Shown: positions 1 to 9,578, numbered from the stretch's first letter. The stretch is 64,000 bases of DNA from CAZVON01 sp964628435 (GCA_964628435.1 CAZVON010000001.1:41558-105557), one strand, 5' to 3'. Numbers and translations: made by a program. Notes: generated from the letters alone by a model not told the origin.

Positions 1-135
1 GAGTAGTTTTAGGTTGTCTAAATGACCTGTAATCAAATTATCTACAGAAATAACATGATATTCATCTTTCAACAATCTGTTGCAAAGATGCGATCCGATA
101 AATCCTGCCCCACCAGCAACTAATGCCGTGCGCAT
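1..135 (-). CDS. NAD-dependent nucleotide-sugar epimerase/dehydratase, N-terminal fragment cut by window edge
   Basis: The first 45 codons are visible and begin MRTALVAGGAGFIGSHLCN, a Rossmann-fold GGxGFIGS dinucleotide-binding motif typical of extended SDR sugar epimerases and decarboxylases. The gene starts 5 nt after the stop of the gmd-like gene upstream, so it is the distal part of the same minus-strand nucleotide-sugar operon. The catalytic YxxxK region lies outside the window, so the substrate cannot be decided. A UDP-glucuronate decarboxylase would fit next to ugd, but that is only inference from context. Confidence 0.8.
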   Translation of the reverse strand, partial: MRTALVAGGAGFIGSHLCNRLLKDEYHVISVDNLITGHLDNLKLL

Positions 136-140
136 AAGAT

Positions 141-1115
141 TTACTTACCACTCCTTTTTTCTAACTCTACGTCAGCTTCTACCATTACCTTTACTAATTG
201 CTGGAAACTCGTTTTTTGTTCCCATCCCAATTCTTTTTTTGCTTTACTACAGTCACCTATTAAATAGTCTACTTCCGCTGGTCGTATATACTCTTTTTTA
301 TTCGGGACTACATATTTTTTCCAATTTGAAATACCTACTACCTCAAACGCTAACTGAAGGAATTCCGAAACGCTGTGGTTTTCTCCTGTTGCTATTACAT
401 AATCATCCGCTTCTTTCTGTTGTAACATAAGCCACATCGCTTCAACATAGTCGCCCGCAAACCCCCAGTCTCTTTTTGCTTCTAAATTCCCAAGTTCTAT
501 CTTGTCTTGAAGTCCCAAACTTATTCGCGCAACAGCATGACTAATTTTACGAGTTACAAATTCCAATCCTCGTCTTGGAGACTCATGGTTAAAAAGAATT
601 CCAGAACATGCAAATAAATCAAAGCTCTCTCTATAATTAACTGTTATATAGTGTCCGTACACTTTTGCCACGCCGTATGGACTGCGAGGATAAAACCGTG
701 TAGTTTCTTTTTGCGGTGTTTCTGTAACTTTCCCAAACATTTCAGAAGAAGAAGCTTGATAAAATTTTATCTTTGGATTAACTGTACGAATTGCTTCTAA
801 CATTCGAGTTACTCCAATTGCGGTAAATTCTCCAGTCAAAACAGGTTGATTCCATGAGGTTTTCACAAAAGATTGTGCCGCTAAATTATATACTTCTTCC
901 GGATCTGTCTCTGCAATTGCCGATGCTAACGAGCTTTGGTCAAGAAGATCCCCTTGAACCAATTCAATCCTATCTTGAATATGTTTTATTCTTTCGTTAT
1001 TAACCGTACTTGTCCTTCGAGTAAGTCCATATACTTTGTATCCTTTTTTTAATAAAAACTCAGCAAGATAAGAACCATCTTGCCCAGTGATGCCAGTGAT
1101 AAGTGCTCTTTTCAT
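141..1115 (-). CDS. gmd: GDP-mannose 4,6-dehydratase
   Basis: This 324-aa SDR protein is predicted to convert GDP-D-mannose to GDP-4-keto-6-deoxy-mannose in the cytoplasm. The NAD(P) motif GITGQDGSY is at the N terminus, SSSEMFG precedes the active-site YGVAK (YxxxK), and the family signature NHESPRRG is intact mid-protein. Length is close to the usual 320-370 aa. It follows the rmd-like gene by 13 nt, and the two steps together would make a GDP-6-deoxyhexose, probably GDP-rhamnose, for surface glycans. Confidence 0.92.
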   Translation of the reverse strand: MKRALITGITGQDGSYLAEFLLKKGYKVYGLTRRTSTVNNERIKHIQDRIELVQGDLLDQSSLASAIAETDPEEVYNLAAQSFVKTSWNQPVLTGEFTAIGVTRMLEAIRTVNPKIKFYQASSSEMFGKVTETPQKETTRFYPRSPYGVAKVYGHYITVNYRESFDLFACSGILFNHESPRRGLEFVTRKISHAVARISLGLQDKIELGNLEAKRDWGFAGDYVEAMWLMLQQKEADDYVIATGENHSVSEFLQLAFEVVGISNWKKYVVPNKKEYIRPAEVDYLIGDCSKAKKELGWEQKTSFQQLVKVMVEADVELEKRSGK

Positions 1116-1128
1116 AAGCTGTTCTATT

Positions 1129-2091
1129 TTAATTTAAATTTCTCCAATAATCTAGTGTATCTTCCAAACTTTGATTAAGATAAATTGATGGCTTCCAACC
1201 AGTAAGTTTTACGAACTTGGTGTTATCACAATACCTATCAAGAGAATCTTGAGGTCTGAGTAAATCTGGCTCAACTTCAACTTTGATTTTTACCTTTGAA
1301 AAGGCTGATAAAATATTTAACACATCAGAAATCTTATGTGAAACTCCAGACCCGATATTATAGACATCTCCTATTTTTCCTTTTTCTAAAGCAATTTTAT
1401 ATGCTGCAACCATGTCTCTTACATCAGTAAAATCTCTCTTTGTTTCTAAATTTCCTACCTTTAACACTGGTTTTTTTTCACCTCGTTCAATTTCTACAAT
1501 TTTTTGTGCAAAATCAGCTACGACAAAACCAGATGATTGTCTTGGTCCTATATGGTTGAATGGTCTAACTCTAACAACCTTGAGATTATAAGAAGTCACA
1601 TATTGCAAACCAAGATAATCTTGCGTGATTTTTGAAACAGCATAAGCATTGGCTGGATTAAACCGCGTATTTTCTTTAATAGGAAGATCTTTTTTTGAAA
1701 CTGTTCCGTATATGTCAGCAGACGTTACTACTAAAATCTTTGTCTCTAAAAGCTGTTTTTTTCTAACACATTCCAGTATATTTAGTTGCACAACAATGTT
1801 ATTCATTATCGTATCTTTAGGATTATCTAAGCTTCCTCCTACTGCAGGAAGAGCAGCTAAATGATAAATCAAATCTGGCTGTATAGAAGAAAGGATATCC
1901 GAAACTTTTTTTTCATTTGTCAGATCAAGTTGAAACAACGAAATATTATTTCTAATTTCGACAATATTTTTTAGACTTTGTTCATGTAAATAAGAACCAT
2001 AAATATCATATTTATTTTGTGATACTAGGTGATCTGCGAGGTGACTCCCTGCGAAACCTGTTATTCCTGTAATAAAAATTCTTTGCTTCAT
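1129..2091 (-). CDS. rmd: GDP-6-deoxy-D-mannose reductase-like SDR protein
   Basis: The protein of about 320 aa starts at [18 protein letters not shown]; an in-frame ATG 7 codons upstream (2112) is possible but less Rossmann-like. It has the GITGFAGS motif, a catalytic YAVSK, and the block [16 protein letters not shown] followed by [15 protein letters not shown], which resembles Rmd reductases acting on GDP-4-keto-6-deoxymannose. The neighbouring gmd supplies that substrate, so the pair likely forms GDP-D-rhamnose. A related GDP-sugar epimerase/reductase cannot be excluded. Confidence 0.8.
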   Translation of the reverse strand: MKQRIFITGITGFAGSHLADHLVSQNKYDIYGSYLHEQSLKNIVEIRNNISLFQLDLTNEKKVSDILSSIQPDLIYHLAALPAVGGSLDNPKDTIMNNIVVQLNILECVRKKQLLETKILVVTSADIYGTVSKKDLPIKENTRFNPANAYAVSKITQDYLGLQYVTSYNLKVVRVRPFNHIGPRQSSGFVVADFAQKIVEIERGEKKPVLKVGNLETKRDFTDVRDMVAAYKIALEKGKIGDVYNIGSGVSHKISDVLNILSAFSKVKIKVEVEPDLLRPQDSLDRYCDNTKFVKLTGWKPSIYLNQSLEDTLDYWRNLN

Positions 2092-2124
2092 TTTTAAAAG
2101 AGAATGGGACACTCATTATAATAG

Positions 2125-3417
2125 CTATCGCCCTACTCCTAAATACGTAAATCCTAATTCAATAACTGTTTGTGGCTCATAAATATTTCTTCCATCAAGC
2201 AGAATAGGCCTTTTCATAAGTTTTTTTATTTCCTGTAAATCGAGTTGTCTAAATTCATTCCATTCTGTCATGATGATAACAAGCTCACTTTCTTTTGCTA
2301 CCGAATATGCGTCCTCACAAAATGTTATCCCATGCAATATCTTTTTTGCATTATCCATCGAGACAGGATCGTACGCTTTAATATGAGCACCTGCAGTTTC
2401 TAGCTCATTGATAATGGAAATCGAAGGAGCGTCTCTCATATCATCTGTGTCTGGTTTAAAGGACAGTCCTAAGATTCCAATCGTTTTTCCTTTGAGTTGG
2501 CTGGAGAGAAGCTTTGTTGCTTTTTTAACAATGCTTTGCATCGCTTGATAATTGATCCTTTCTACTTCTTTTAGAAGGTTAAAATCATATCCAAATTGCT
2601 CAGATATCGCTATAAGAGCTTTTACATCTTTAGGGAAACAGCTTCCACCGTATCCTGCTCCAGGATTTAAAAATGAACTCCCAATTCTTTTGTCTAAACC
2701 AATTCCTTCTAAAACTTTCAATCCATCCGCACCAGCTAGTTCAGATAATTGAGCAATGGCGTTGGCAAAAGAAATTTTTGTAGCTAAAAATGCATTTGCG
2801 GCATATTTAATCATTTCTGCTGTTTGAATATTAGTCAACAGTATATTCCCATCTATAGGCTTGTGAAGAGTTACTAACACTTCTTGTGCTTTTAAGGAAT
2901 CTGTACCTACAACAATACGATCTGGGCGAAGAGTATCTGAAATTGCCTGTCCCTCCCGTAAAAATTCAGGTACTGACGCAACATCAAATGATGCTTTTTC
3001 AGCCTTTGCTTTATCGATAAGCTCTCTTATTTTTTTATATGTCCCAACAGGAACAGTGCTCTTGGTAACAACAACAGTATAGCTATCTAAATGTCTACCT
3101 ACCTTTTCTGCTACTTCAAATACAACTGAAAGATCTGCTTCTCCTGTTTTTTTTGGAGGAGTTCCCACAGCAATAAACACAACATCTGATTTTGGAATAC
3201 TTTGTTTATAATCTAACGTAAACAAAAGCCTTTCCGCGTGAACATTTCGTTTTACTATTTCTTCCAAACCTGGTTCATAAATAGGAAGTATCCCTTTTTT
3301 AAGATTTTCAATTTTCGAAGGTGTATGTCCAATAACCCAAACCGTATTACCCAAATCAGAAAAAACTGCAGCCGTAACTAGTCCGACATATCCATGTCCA
3401 ACAAAAGTAATTGTCAT
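2125..3417 (-). CDS. ugd: UDP-glucose 6-dehydrogenase
   Basis: This 430-aa protein is predicted to oxidise UDP-glucose to UDP-glucuronate with two NAD+. The N-terminal NAD motif reads VGHGYVGLVTAAVF, the central region has SVPEFLREG, and the catalytic cysteine sits in GYGGSCFPKDVKAL. The C-terminal domain GILGLSFKPDTDDMRDAPS is typical of the UDP-glucose/GDP-mannose dehydrogenase family. Length is normal. It lies between the rfbD-like and rmd-like genes, so it feeds the same surface polysaccharide supply. Confidence 0.95.
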   Translation of the reverse strand: MTITFVGHGYVGLVTAAVFSDLGNTVWVIGHTPSKIENLKKGILPIYEPGLEEIVKRNVHAERLLFTLDYKQSIPKSDVVFIAVGTPPKKTGEADLSVVFEVAEKVGRHLDSYTVVVTKSTVPVGTYKKIRELIDKAKAEKASFDVASVPEFLREGQAISDTLRPDRIVVGTDSLKAQEVLVTLHKPIDGNILLTNIQTAEMIKYAANAFLATKISFANAIAQLSELAGADGLKVLEGIGLDKRIGSSFLNPGAGYGGSCFPKDVKALIAISEQFGYDFNLLKEVERINYQAMQSIVKKATKLLSSQLKGKTIGILGLSFKPDTDDMRDAPSISIINELETAGAHIKAYDPVSMDNAKKILHGITFCEDAYSVAKESELVIIMTEWNEFRQLDLQEIKKLMKRPILLDGRNIYEPQTVIELGFTYLGVGR

Positions 3418-3425
3418 AAATAAAC

Positions 3426-4300
3426 TTAGTTGCTATTAAAATCTTGTTTTCTTAATTCTTTTACCCCTTCTTTAAATCCTCTCATTCTGACGCCAAGTTT
3501 ACTAATTTTATCATTTTTTAGTCCTAATTTAAACGGTCGAGATGCTCTGTTTTTAAAATATTCTTCACGAGTGATTTTTCGAATTAAAGACAAATTATAC
3601 CCAAATTCTTCAGCAATAAAAAGAGCACATTCGTAGGGAGTAATAACTTCATTCCCAACTACATGATATATACCTTCTTTGTTATGAGAAACAAGTGTAT
3701 CAAATGCATATGCAATATCATCAATAAAAGTTGGAGTAATCATGTGATCAGTTACAGCAGGTACCTCCTGATTGTTTGCTAGTCGTCCCTTAATTGCTCG
3801 AACAAAATCTTTTTTTTGAGAAAAATTTGCACGGTACGGATATGCTATCCTCATTATAATATAGGAAATATCTCCCTCTTGTACTCTTTTTTCTCCTTCA
3901 TGCTTTGTAATGCCATACCAATTAACTGGATAAGGCGTATCTTCTTCCGAATAAAATCCTTTTTCTCCATCAAATACAAAATCTGTAGAGACATACACAA
4001 TTTTTTTCCCGTTTTGTTTACAAGCATCAACAATATTTTGAGTACCCTCAACATTAATTTTCCATGCCATCCCTTCTTTTCCTAAACTCTTATCTTCTTC
4101 ACAACTATCAACTTCTGTTTTTGCCGCTAAATGAAAAACAAGGGAAGCATCTGAAGCACTTATTTTTTCTTGTATAGATGTTTTTTCTGTAATATCAATA
4201 ACCGTATTAAGACTTACGGTCTCAAAAGTATACTTTTTGCGAGTAATTCTACTATACGCGACCCAACCAAACCTGATAGACCAATCCCTAAAATTTTCAT
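3426..4300 (-). CDS. rfbD: dTDP-4-dehydrorhamnose reductase (RmlD), frameshifted near the N terminus
   Basis: The body of the gene reads as an RmlD-type SDR with STDFVFDG, YGITKHEGE (YxxxK) and VTDHMITPTFIDD. The true start is the ATG at 4300, which overlaps the rfbB stop as ATGA and gives MKILGIGLSGLVGSRIVELL, a proper Rossmann start. That frame hits a stop, while the rest of the gene is in another frame beginning near KKYTFETVS. Adding one A to the A5 run (plus-strand T5 at 4234-4238) restores a single frame. The upstream in-frame ATG at 4310 would give a nonsense N terminus. It is either a homopolymer sequencing error or a recent frameshift. Confidence 0.88.
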
Positions 4301-5298
4301 ACAGTACCATACTGTTTATTATAGTAATTCTTATAATCTTTACTATTTACAATTTTTTCCCACCACCACTGATTATCCCTAAACCATGCAACAGTAAGCT
4401 GCATTCCTCTTTCAAAACTATACTCAGTGCGCCAACCAAGCTTCTTAAGCTTACTACTATCAAGAGCGTATCTTCTGTCATGAGCAGGTCGATCATTTAC
4501 ATATTCAACAAAACTCTCATTTTTATGAAGTGTTTTAAGAATAAGCTTTGCAACTTCGATATTTTTCCATTCTTCTTCAGAAGATATATTATAAACTTCC
4601 CCGATTTTTCCTTTATGGACAATCAGGTCAACTGCTCTACAGTGATCTTTTGTATATACCCACTCTCTTACTTGTAATCCATCACCATATACTGGTACTT
4701 TTTTATTTTGTAGCAGATTTGTTATTGCTAAAGGGATAAATTTTTCTGGATAGTGGTAAGGACCATAGAAATTGCATGAATGTGTTACAATGACAGGCGT
4801 TTTATAGGTTATATTATATGCCCGACATAATAGATCTCCACCTGCTTTTGATGCAGCGTAAGGGCTATTAGGCAGAAATGGTGATTCTTCCGTAAACAAC
4901 CCTTCCTGGATGCTGCCAAATACTTCATCTGTGGATATTTGAATAAATCGTTGTATTTTATATTTCTTGACTGCCTCAAGAAGGATGTATGTCCCTAAAA
5001 CATCAGTCTTTATAAATGCTGATGGATCAAGAATTGAACGATCAACGTGAGTCTCGGCTGCATAGTTTATTACTATATCAACCTTTTGCACCAATTTTTC
5101 TACAACTTGGGAGTCACAAATATCTCCTTGTACAAAACGATAGTTTGGATTTTGATCAATATCTTTTAAATTATCAAGGTTTCCTGAATACGTCAGTTTA
5201 TCGTAGTTAACAACAACATATGAAGGATATTCTTTTAATATATAACGAATAAAATTGGAGCCCATAAATCCTGCTCCACCAGTAATAAGTAGCTTCAT
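4297..5298 (-). CDS. rfbB: dTDP-glucose 4,6-dehydratase
   Basis: This 333-aa SDR dehydratase is predicted to make dTDP-4-keto-6-deoxyglucose, step two of dTDP-L-rhamnose synthesis. Motifs are GGAGFMGSNFIR (NAD binding), STDEVFGS with the catalytic Asp-Glu, and SPYAASKAGGD carrying YxxxK. It is full length. Its start overlaps the NUDIX stop by 4 nt and its stop overlaps the rfbD start by 4 nt (ATGA), so the three genes are probably translationally coupled. Confidence 0.95.
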   Translation of the reverse strand: MKLLITGGAGFMGSNFIRYILKEYPSYVVVNYDKLTYSGNLDNLKDIDQNPNYRFVQGDICDSQVVEKLVQKVDIVINYAAETHVDRSILDPSAFIKTDVLGTYILLEAVKKYKIQRFIQISTDEVFGSIQEGLFTEESPFLPNSPYAASKAGGDLLCRAYNITYKTPVIVTHSCNFYGPYHYPEKFIPLAITNLLQNKKVPVYGDGLQVREWVYTKDHCRAVDLIVHKGKIGEVYNISSEEEWKNIEVAKLILKTLHKNESFVEYVNDRPAHDRRYALDSSKLKKLGWRTEYSFERGMQLTVAWFRDNQWWWEKIVNSKDYKNYYNKQYGTV

Positions 5299-5837
5299 AG
5301 TTTTTTTTCTCTTTTTAGTTTTTCTAATAAAAGGATTCCAACCATAGTACCTCCATGAATTATTTCGCCATTAGCAACTTTTTCGACCGCAAATTTTAAC
5401 GGTATTTTTACTACTTCAATATTTTCATCCTCATCTGGATTTGCAGTGTCTTCCTGTAGTTCTTTCGCCAAAAAAAGATATTCATATGCTCTTACCACGC
5501 TTCCCGATATATATATTCTAGCAATTTCTTCAAGTTGCATTGCTGTAATTCCTGTTTCTTCTTTTAATTCTCGTTTTGCAGCAGATAAACTTGTTTCACC
5601 TTTGCCGATAAATCCTGCAACTGCCTCAAGCGTTATCATTTTATACAAGTACCTATATTGTTTGGCAAGATATAGATCATCATTATCCGTGAGAGGAAAT
5701 ACTAAAACACTCGGGTCTCTATAGACATTATGGTGAATAATATTTTTGCCAGATGGTGTTTCAACTGTATGTTCTTTTATCTCAAACAATTCACTTTTAG
5801 GAATACTTTTCTCTGCAATCAATCGGTAGCCTGTCAT
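5295..5837 (-). CDS. NUDIX hydrolase (ADP-ribose pyrophosphatase-like)
   Basis: The 180-aa protein contains a NUDIX box starting at GKGETSLSAAKRELKEETGI, matching GX5EX7REUXEEXGU. Such enzymes hydrolyse nucleoside diphosphate-X compounds with Mg2+. The pattern IITLEAVAGFIGKGE upstream of the box resembles ADP-sugar pyrophosphatases. Placement inside a nucleotide-sugar operon with 4-nt overlaps on both sides suggests a role in nucleotide-sugar turnover or housecleaning. The substrate is not determined by the sequence. Confidence 0.85.
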   Translation of the reverse strand: MTGYRLIAEKSIPKSELFEIKEHTVETPSGKNIIHHNVYRDPSVLVFPLTDNDDLYLAKQYRYLYKMITLEAVAGFIGKGETSLSAAKRELKEETGITAMQLEEIARIYISGSVVRAYEYLFLAKELQEDTANPDEDENIEVVKIPLKFAVEKVANGEIIHGGTMVGILLLEKLKREKKL

Positions 5838-6256
5838 TTAACAATACCTTTTTCTAGTTCTTCCTCTGTATATTCTACTTGCTCGTCTTTTAGGTTTGGA
5901 TCATAAGCGGGATCAGGATAATTAATAAGCCATGATTCTTCATTGCCAATATTTAAAAGTCCGGTGGCAACATTGTTTGGAATAAAAAGCCGCTGAGGAT
6001 TTGTCTCGTCTAAAATATGTTCTTCCCGTACTCCATTTTTATATAAAATAATTTTCATTTTTCCTTTGATACATACATACCGCGCAGCCCTCACTCTATG
6101 AAGATGATACCCTTTAAACTTTCCCGGTTTAACAGCAGTTACATATGCAGTTGTTTTTTCTCCAGATTTATAGAGTTCTATGAGAAAACCATTTTCTGAA
6201 CCATTTCCAGTATGTGTTTTGACTTTTTTTGCATTTTCAATTTTTCCAATGCTCAT
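5834..6256 (-). CDS. rfbC: RmlC-like cupin, dTDP-4-dehydrorhamnose 3,5-epimerase family
   Basis: I choose the ATG at 6256 (MSIGKIENAKKV), one base after the rfbA stop; the longer reading to 6340 runs into rfbA. The protein of about 140 aa is a single cupin domain with GYHLHRVRAARYVCIKGKMK and RLFIPNNVATGLLNIG, the positions where RmlC has its HGF-type segment. It is shorter and more divergent than classical RmlC (about 180 aa). In an operon with rfbA, rfbB and rfbD it is the best candidate for the missing 3,5-epimerase, but a related sugar isomerase is possible. Confidence 0.75.
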   Translation of the reverse strand: MSIGKIENAKKVKTHTGNGSENGFLIELYKSGEKTTAYVTAVKPGKFKGYHLHRVRAARYVCIKGKMKIILYKNGVREEHILDETNPQRLFIPNNVATGLLNIGNEESWLINYPDPAYDPNLKDEQVEYTEEELEKGIVK

Positions 6257-6257
6257 A

Positions 6258-6986
6258 TTAACGTATCCGTTTCTTCTTCGCCCAATAGCTATTAGCAAGA
6301 AATAGGCTTTCAAAAGTCCCTGCATCGCTCCAAAAACCATTCATTTCAGACCAACGTAATTTTTCTTTTTTAATATATACATTATTTACATCGGTTATTT
6401 CAAGCTCTCCACGCCCGGACGGTTTAATAGCGTGGATCGCCTCAAAAACAGTCTGATCATAGATATACAAACCAGTTACTGCCATATCACTCGTAGGGTG
6501 TTGTGGTTTTTCGTCAATTCGAATTACTTTTTGAGAGCTATTGTGATCAAACACTGCTATACCAAACCTTTTGGGATCTGGAACTTTCTTGAGAAAAATG
6601 TGTGCGCCATCAGTAAAAGTACTCACTTCGGAAGAAATATCTGCATCTGTAGTATTATCCCCTAAAATAACCGTAATATTACTACCATCTGCAAAATCTT
6701 GAGCAAGGGATAACGCATCGGCGATTCCTCCATCTGGTTTTTCCTGATATGCGTACTCTAAATGTCGTACACCTAATTCTTTTCCATTCTTTAACACACC
6801 TAAAAAATGCCCGACATGAGGCCCACTGGTAACAATAATAATATCCTTGATACCAGCATTTACCAAAGTTGCGATTGGGTAGTAAATCATCGGCTTATCA
6901 AAAATAGGCAGCAAGTGTTTGTTCGTAACATGAGTAAGAGGATATAAACGAGTACCTAAACCCCCTGCAAGAATGACACCTTTCAT
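6258..6986 (-). CDS. rfbA: Glucose-1-phosphate thymidylyltransferase
   Basis: The 242-aa protein begins MKGVILAGGLGTRLYPLT and continues NKHLLPIFDKPMIYYPI, the nucleotide-binding signature of sugar-phosphate nucleotidyltransferases. DGGIADALSLA and ILGDN follow at the expected places. It is predicted to make dTDP-glucose from dTTP and glucose-1-phosphate, the first step of dTDP-rhamnose synthesis. It is of the shorter class (about 240 aa, without the extra C-terminal helix region of 290-aa RmlA). It overlaps the preceding small membrane gene by 4 nt. Confidence 0.93.
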   Translation of the reverse strand: MKGVILAGGLGTRLYPLTHVTNKHLLPIFDKPMIYYPIATLVNAGIKDIIIVTSGPHVGHFLGVLKNGKELGVRHLEYAYQEKPDGGIADALSLAQDFADGSNITVILGDNTTDADISSEVSTFTDGAHIFLKKVPDPKRFGIAVFDHNSSQKVIRIDEKPQHPTSDMAVTGLYIYDQTVFEAIHAIKPSGRGELEITDVNNVYIKKEKLRWSEMNGFWSDAGTFESLFLANSYWAKKKRIR

Positions 6987-7252
6987 AGTACAAGACTTCT
7001 GAGTACAAATAGTACAATTGAAGCACCAAGTAAAGACATAAGACTATATTCTATCACAATTTTTAAAGACAGGTCATGATGAATTGAGTGATGAACTATT
7101 CCCCAAATACTATAAAAAAAGGCGGTTATTATAATTATTATTCCCTGCGTCAGCTTGTTGTCTTGGGTAAAAAAAATTCCAATAATGCCCATACTTAAAA
7201 TAACACAGAGAGAAATATAATATTCAATGTGTTTTGAAAGTTTACTATTCAT
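6983..7252 (-). CDS. Small three-TM membrane protein, unknown
   Basis: This 89-aa protein has three hydrophobic stretches (about residues 8-28, 35-52 and 66-88) and a histidine cluster HHSIHHD between the second and third. It shares its start nucleotide with the stop of the CAP-domain gene and overlaps rfbA by 4 nt, so it is cotranscribed. No family recognised. The overlaps at both ends argue that it is a real gene. Confidence 0.7.
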   Translation of the reverse strand: MNSKLSKHIEYYISLCVILSMGIIGIFFTQDNKLTQGIIIIITAFFYSIWGIVHHSIHHDLSLKIVIEYSLMSLLGASIVLFVLRSLVL

Positions 7253-8148
7253 TATAAAATAATTCCTTTTCCTACAATTATAACAGTAATAAGTACTGCA
7301 GAGAAAAAGAATATGTGATCCAGGTTATGTCCTACCACTCGAATGATCTTCTTTCTTTCAATAATAATCAGGTCTATAAACAAAACCAAAACCAGCAAGG
7401 TGATAATAATAAATGCAAGTGTTTTTGAAAGAAAAATACTATTCACGATAGACATCTTTTCAACTCTGTTTAAACTGTACGTTTTATTATTTAACGAAGA
7501 ATCAGATATAATAGATATTCCTTTTGAGTCTTTCGTTGATTCCTTTACCAAAGTTGGAAAACCAGTATTTCCAAACATTTCTACAATAAGTACCGTTTCC
7601 TCTCCATTTAACATTCCAGTTTGGATTGCGAATCCAATATCTTTATAGTCCTTGGATAGGATATTTTTTCTATGAGTCTTGCTATCCATCCACGCATTTA
7701 CTACATCAGAAGCAGTATTAAAGCCTCTAGCCAAGTTTTCTCCTGCGTATTTATAGTCATATCCAACCTTTTTAATAAAATACCAAGGAGTTACTCCATC
7801 TGGAGAGGTATGAGCCCAATAATTTTTCTCCAACATATTATATGCTTTTAACTCTGCAGCTCTAGAGAGTTGATCGTTTAATACTAAAGAGGGAATTCCT
7901 TCTTCATTTCTCTGTTGATTCGTATAAAGCAGCAATTCTTGCACTGAGACATCGACTGACACCCCTAAAACATCTGACCGAGTATTGTTGATAACGAGAA
8001 ACAGAACGCTTCCAGCAATAAAAAAACTAATGAAGAACAAAAGAGATGAATGATGCAAAAGTTTTGATCTATGGTTATTGGTATGACGAGGCGTAGAAAA
8101 ATGATAAATGCACTCTTTAATACAATCCCTCATACTATCATGATACAC
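7252..8148 (-). CDS. CAP (SCP/PR1)-domain exported protein with membrane anchors
   Basis: The 298-aa protein has a TM segment near residues 35-53, then a CAP domain like YkwD: LLLYTNQQRNEEGIPSLVLN, YWAHTSPDG, AGENLARG and WMDSKTHRKNIL. Two more TM segments follow at the C terminus (about 240-260 and 275-298). The conserved His and Glu of the CAP cavity are present. A short SDVLGVS motif sits just outside the first TM, resembling VLGES in two other exported proteins of this window. The role is unknown; CAP proteins are often cell-surface associated. Confidence 0.85.
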   Translation of the reverse strand: MYHDSMRDCIKECIYHFSTPRHTNNHRSKLLHHSSLLFFISFFIAGSVLFLVINNTRSDVLGVSVDVSVQELLLYTNQQRNEEGIPSLVLNDQLSRAAELKAYNMLEKNYWAHTSPDGVTPWYFIKKVGYDYKYAGENLARGFNTASDVVNAWMDSKTHRKNILSKDYKDIGFAIQTGMLNGEETVLIVEMFGNTGFPTLVKESTKDSKGISIISDSSLNNKTYSLNRVEKMSIVNSIFLSKTLAFIIITLLVLVLFIDLIIIERKKIIRVVGHNLDHIFFFSAVLITVIIVGKGIIL

Positions 8149-8166
8149 CCATAACCAGGGAAGAAA

Positions 8167-8518
8167 TCAAGTGTCTTTTTTATCTTTATATATTGGCTCT
8201 ACCAAACTTCCAGAACTTAGACCATTTATTGGAATATTAAGAGCAAAAGAGAATGCATTTGCCACTGCAATTCCAACTCTAATCCCAGTAAAAGACCCAG
8301 GACCTGTGTTAACTTTGATTTCCGAAATATTGTATATGGTTAGACTATGCTTTTTGAGTAATNNNNNNNNNNTCAATCATTGGTAATACAGCCTGTGCTT
8401 TCTTAAGCCCAATCTTTTTTTTCAACTCATATCTGCTTGAATCCATTTCAAGAATAACCATAATCTGTTCATTACTAGATGTATCAATATGCAAGATGCG
8501 TTTATCCCTGTTTTTCAT
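8167..8518 (-). CDS. tsaB: TsaB, t6A biosynthesis (short form, interrupted by N gap)
   Basis: The N terminus (ATG at 8518) reads RILHIDTSSNEQ, the DTS motif of TsaB, and after the gap comes KVNTGPGSFTGIRVGIAVAN, the TsaB signature. The gap 8363-8372 must be a multiple of 3 for an open frame; comparison with the family suggests about 3 nt. The protein then stops after about 114 aa, half of a typical TsaB (about 220-230), so the second ASKHA domain is missing. It is clustered with tsaC and tsaE. TsaB normally dimerises with TsaD (encoded at 51.9 kb). Confidence 0.85.
8363..8372. other. Assembly gap (10 N) inside tsaB
   Basis: Ten-N placeholder. Flanking coding frames require a true gap length divisible by 3, so the 10 is not a measured length. 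Confidence 0.95.
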
Positions 8519-8524
8519 AATTCT

Positions 8525-9133
8525 TCATTCTAAATTTTTAATTGTTACTGCTCCTTTTCTTAGTACCTTCCACGGTTTTATTGAACAATCAATTACAGTA
8601 GACTGTTGCTTTAATATACATTCTCCAGGAACAACAAAATCTACTTGTTTTAACAGCTGAGGATCTAAATCTTCGTAAGAATAAGGTGTTTTTTCACCAT
8701 GAAAATTAGCAGACGGCCCAAGAATCCCAATCCCTACTCCTCGTATTAATGCCCGTGTTGTTGGATGGTTGGGAATGCGCACGCCAAGCGTTGAACCCCC
8801 ACCGCAGAGGAGTTTCGGAACTTTATTAATTCTGCTTTGCAGAACAATTGTAAGCGCTCCTGGCCAGAATGGTTCAATGAGTTTATCTATTACCTCCTGA
8901 GGAATTGGTTCAAGAAGATCCTGTGCCATTTTGACCGTATCAACTAATACTGGAGTTGCTTGTGTTAAAGGTCTTTTACGAATTTCAAACAACCGCTTGA
9001 TTGACCTTTCGTTATCCATCCGACATCCTATTCCAAAGGCTGTATCTGTTGGAAAAATCACAATCCTTCCTTGTTTTAAGATTGCAATAGCTTTCTGAAT
9101 ATCTTCTTCTTGACTCATATATGTATAATTCAA
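8525..9133 (-). CDS. tsaC: L-threonylcarbamoyladenylate synthase (Sua5/YrdC family)
   Basis: The 202-aa protein is predicted to make threonylcarbamoyl-AMP from threonine, bicarbonate and ATP for tRNA t6A37. It has the N-terminal IVIFPTDTAFGIGC, the K-R motif around KRPLTQATPVLV, and GPSANFHGEKTP with the SxN motif. It is the YrdC domain only, without the Sua5 C-terminal domain. It lies between tsaE and tsaB with gaps of 1 and 6 nt. Confidence 0.93.
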   Translation of the reverse strand: MNYTYMSQEEDIQKAIAILKQGRIVIFPTDTAFGIGCRMDNERSIKRLFEIRKRPLTQATPVLVDTVKMAQDLLEPIPQEVIDKLIEPFWPGALTIVLQSRINKVPKLLCGGGSTLGVRIPNHPTTRALIRGVGIGILGPSANFHGEKTPYSYEDLDPQLLKQVDFVVPGECILKQQSTVIDCSIKPWKVLRKGAVTIKNLE

Positions 9134-9134
9134 T

Positions 9135-9578
9135 TTACGAACTAGTTCTTTTTTTTATAATTATTTCTCTTTGCTCCAAATCCTTATAGATAAATTTAAT
9201 ATCCCATCTTTTCCCAGCCAATAAATCTTCTAATTTCTCTGCCCATTCAATAACAACGACTGCCGATTGATTCTCTAAAATTTCTTGTATACCTAAATGA
9301 GCAGCATCTTCTTTTTTTGTAAGTCTATATAAGTCTATGTGATAAAAAGTATTGATGCCAAACTTACTTTCATCTATGCTATACATGCGTATAATAACAA
9401 ATGTGGGTGAAATAAGCCGCTTGGTTATTCCTAACCCTCGGGCAATCCCTTGCGTAAATGTCGTTTTTCCACTCCCCAAGTCACCATATAAAGCAATAAT
9501 AACTCTCCCTTTCAATTGCTGAGCAAATTCCTCTCCTAATTTTTGGGTTTCTTGCGCATTTTTTGTTATGTACTTCAT
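9135..9578 (-). CDS. tsaE: TsaE, t6A complex ATPase
   Basis: The 147-aa protein has a P-loop ALYGDLGSGKTTFTQGIARGLG and the family segment SPTFVIIRMY, then FYHIDLYRL and VVIEWAEK. TsaE drives the TsaB-TsaD complex by ATP hydrolysis. It overlaps the upstream TP-rich secreted protein gene by 4 nt. Confidence 0.94.
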   Translation of the reverse strand: MKYITKNAQETQKLGEEFAQQLKGRVIIALYGDLGSGKTTFTQGIARGLGITKRLISPTFVIIRMYSIDESKFGINTFYHIDLYRLTKKEDAAHLGIQEILENQSAVVVIEWAEKLEDLLAGKRWDIKFIYKDLEQREIIIKKRTSS

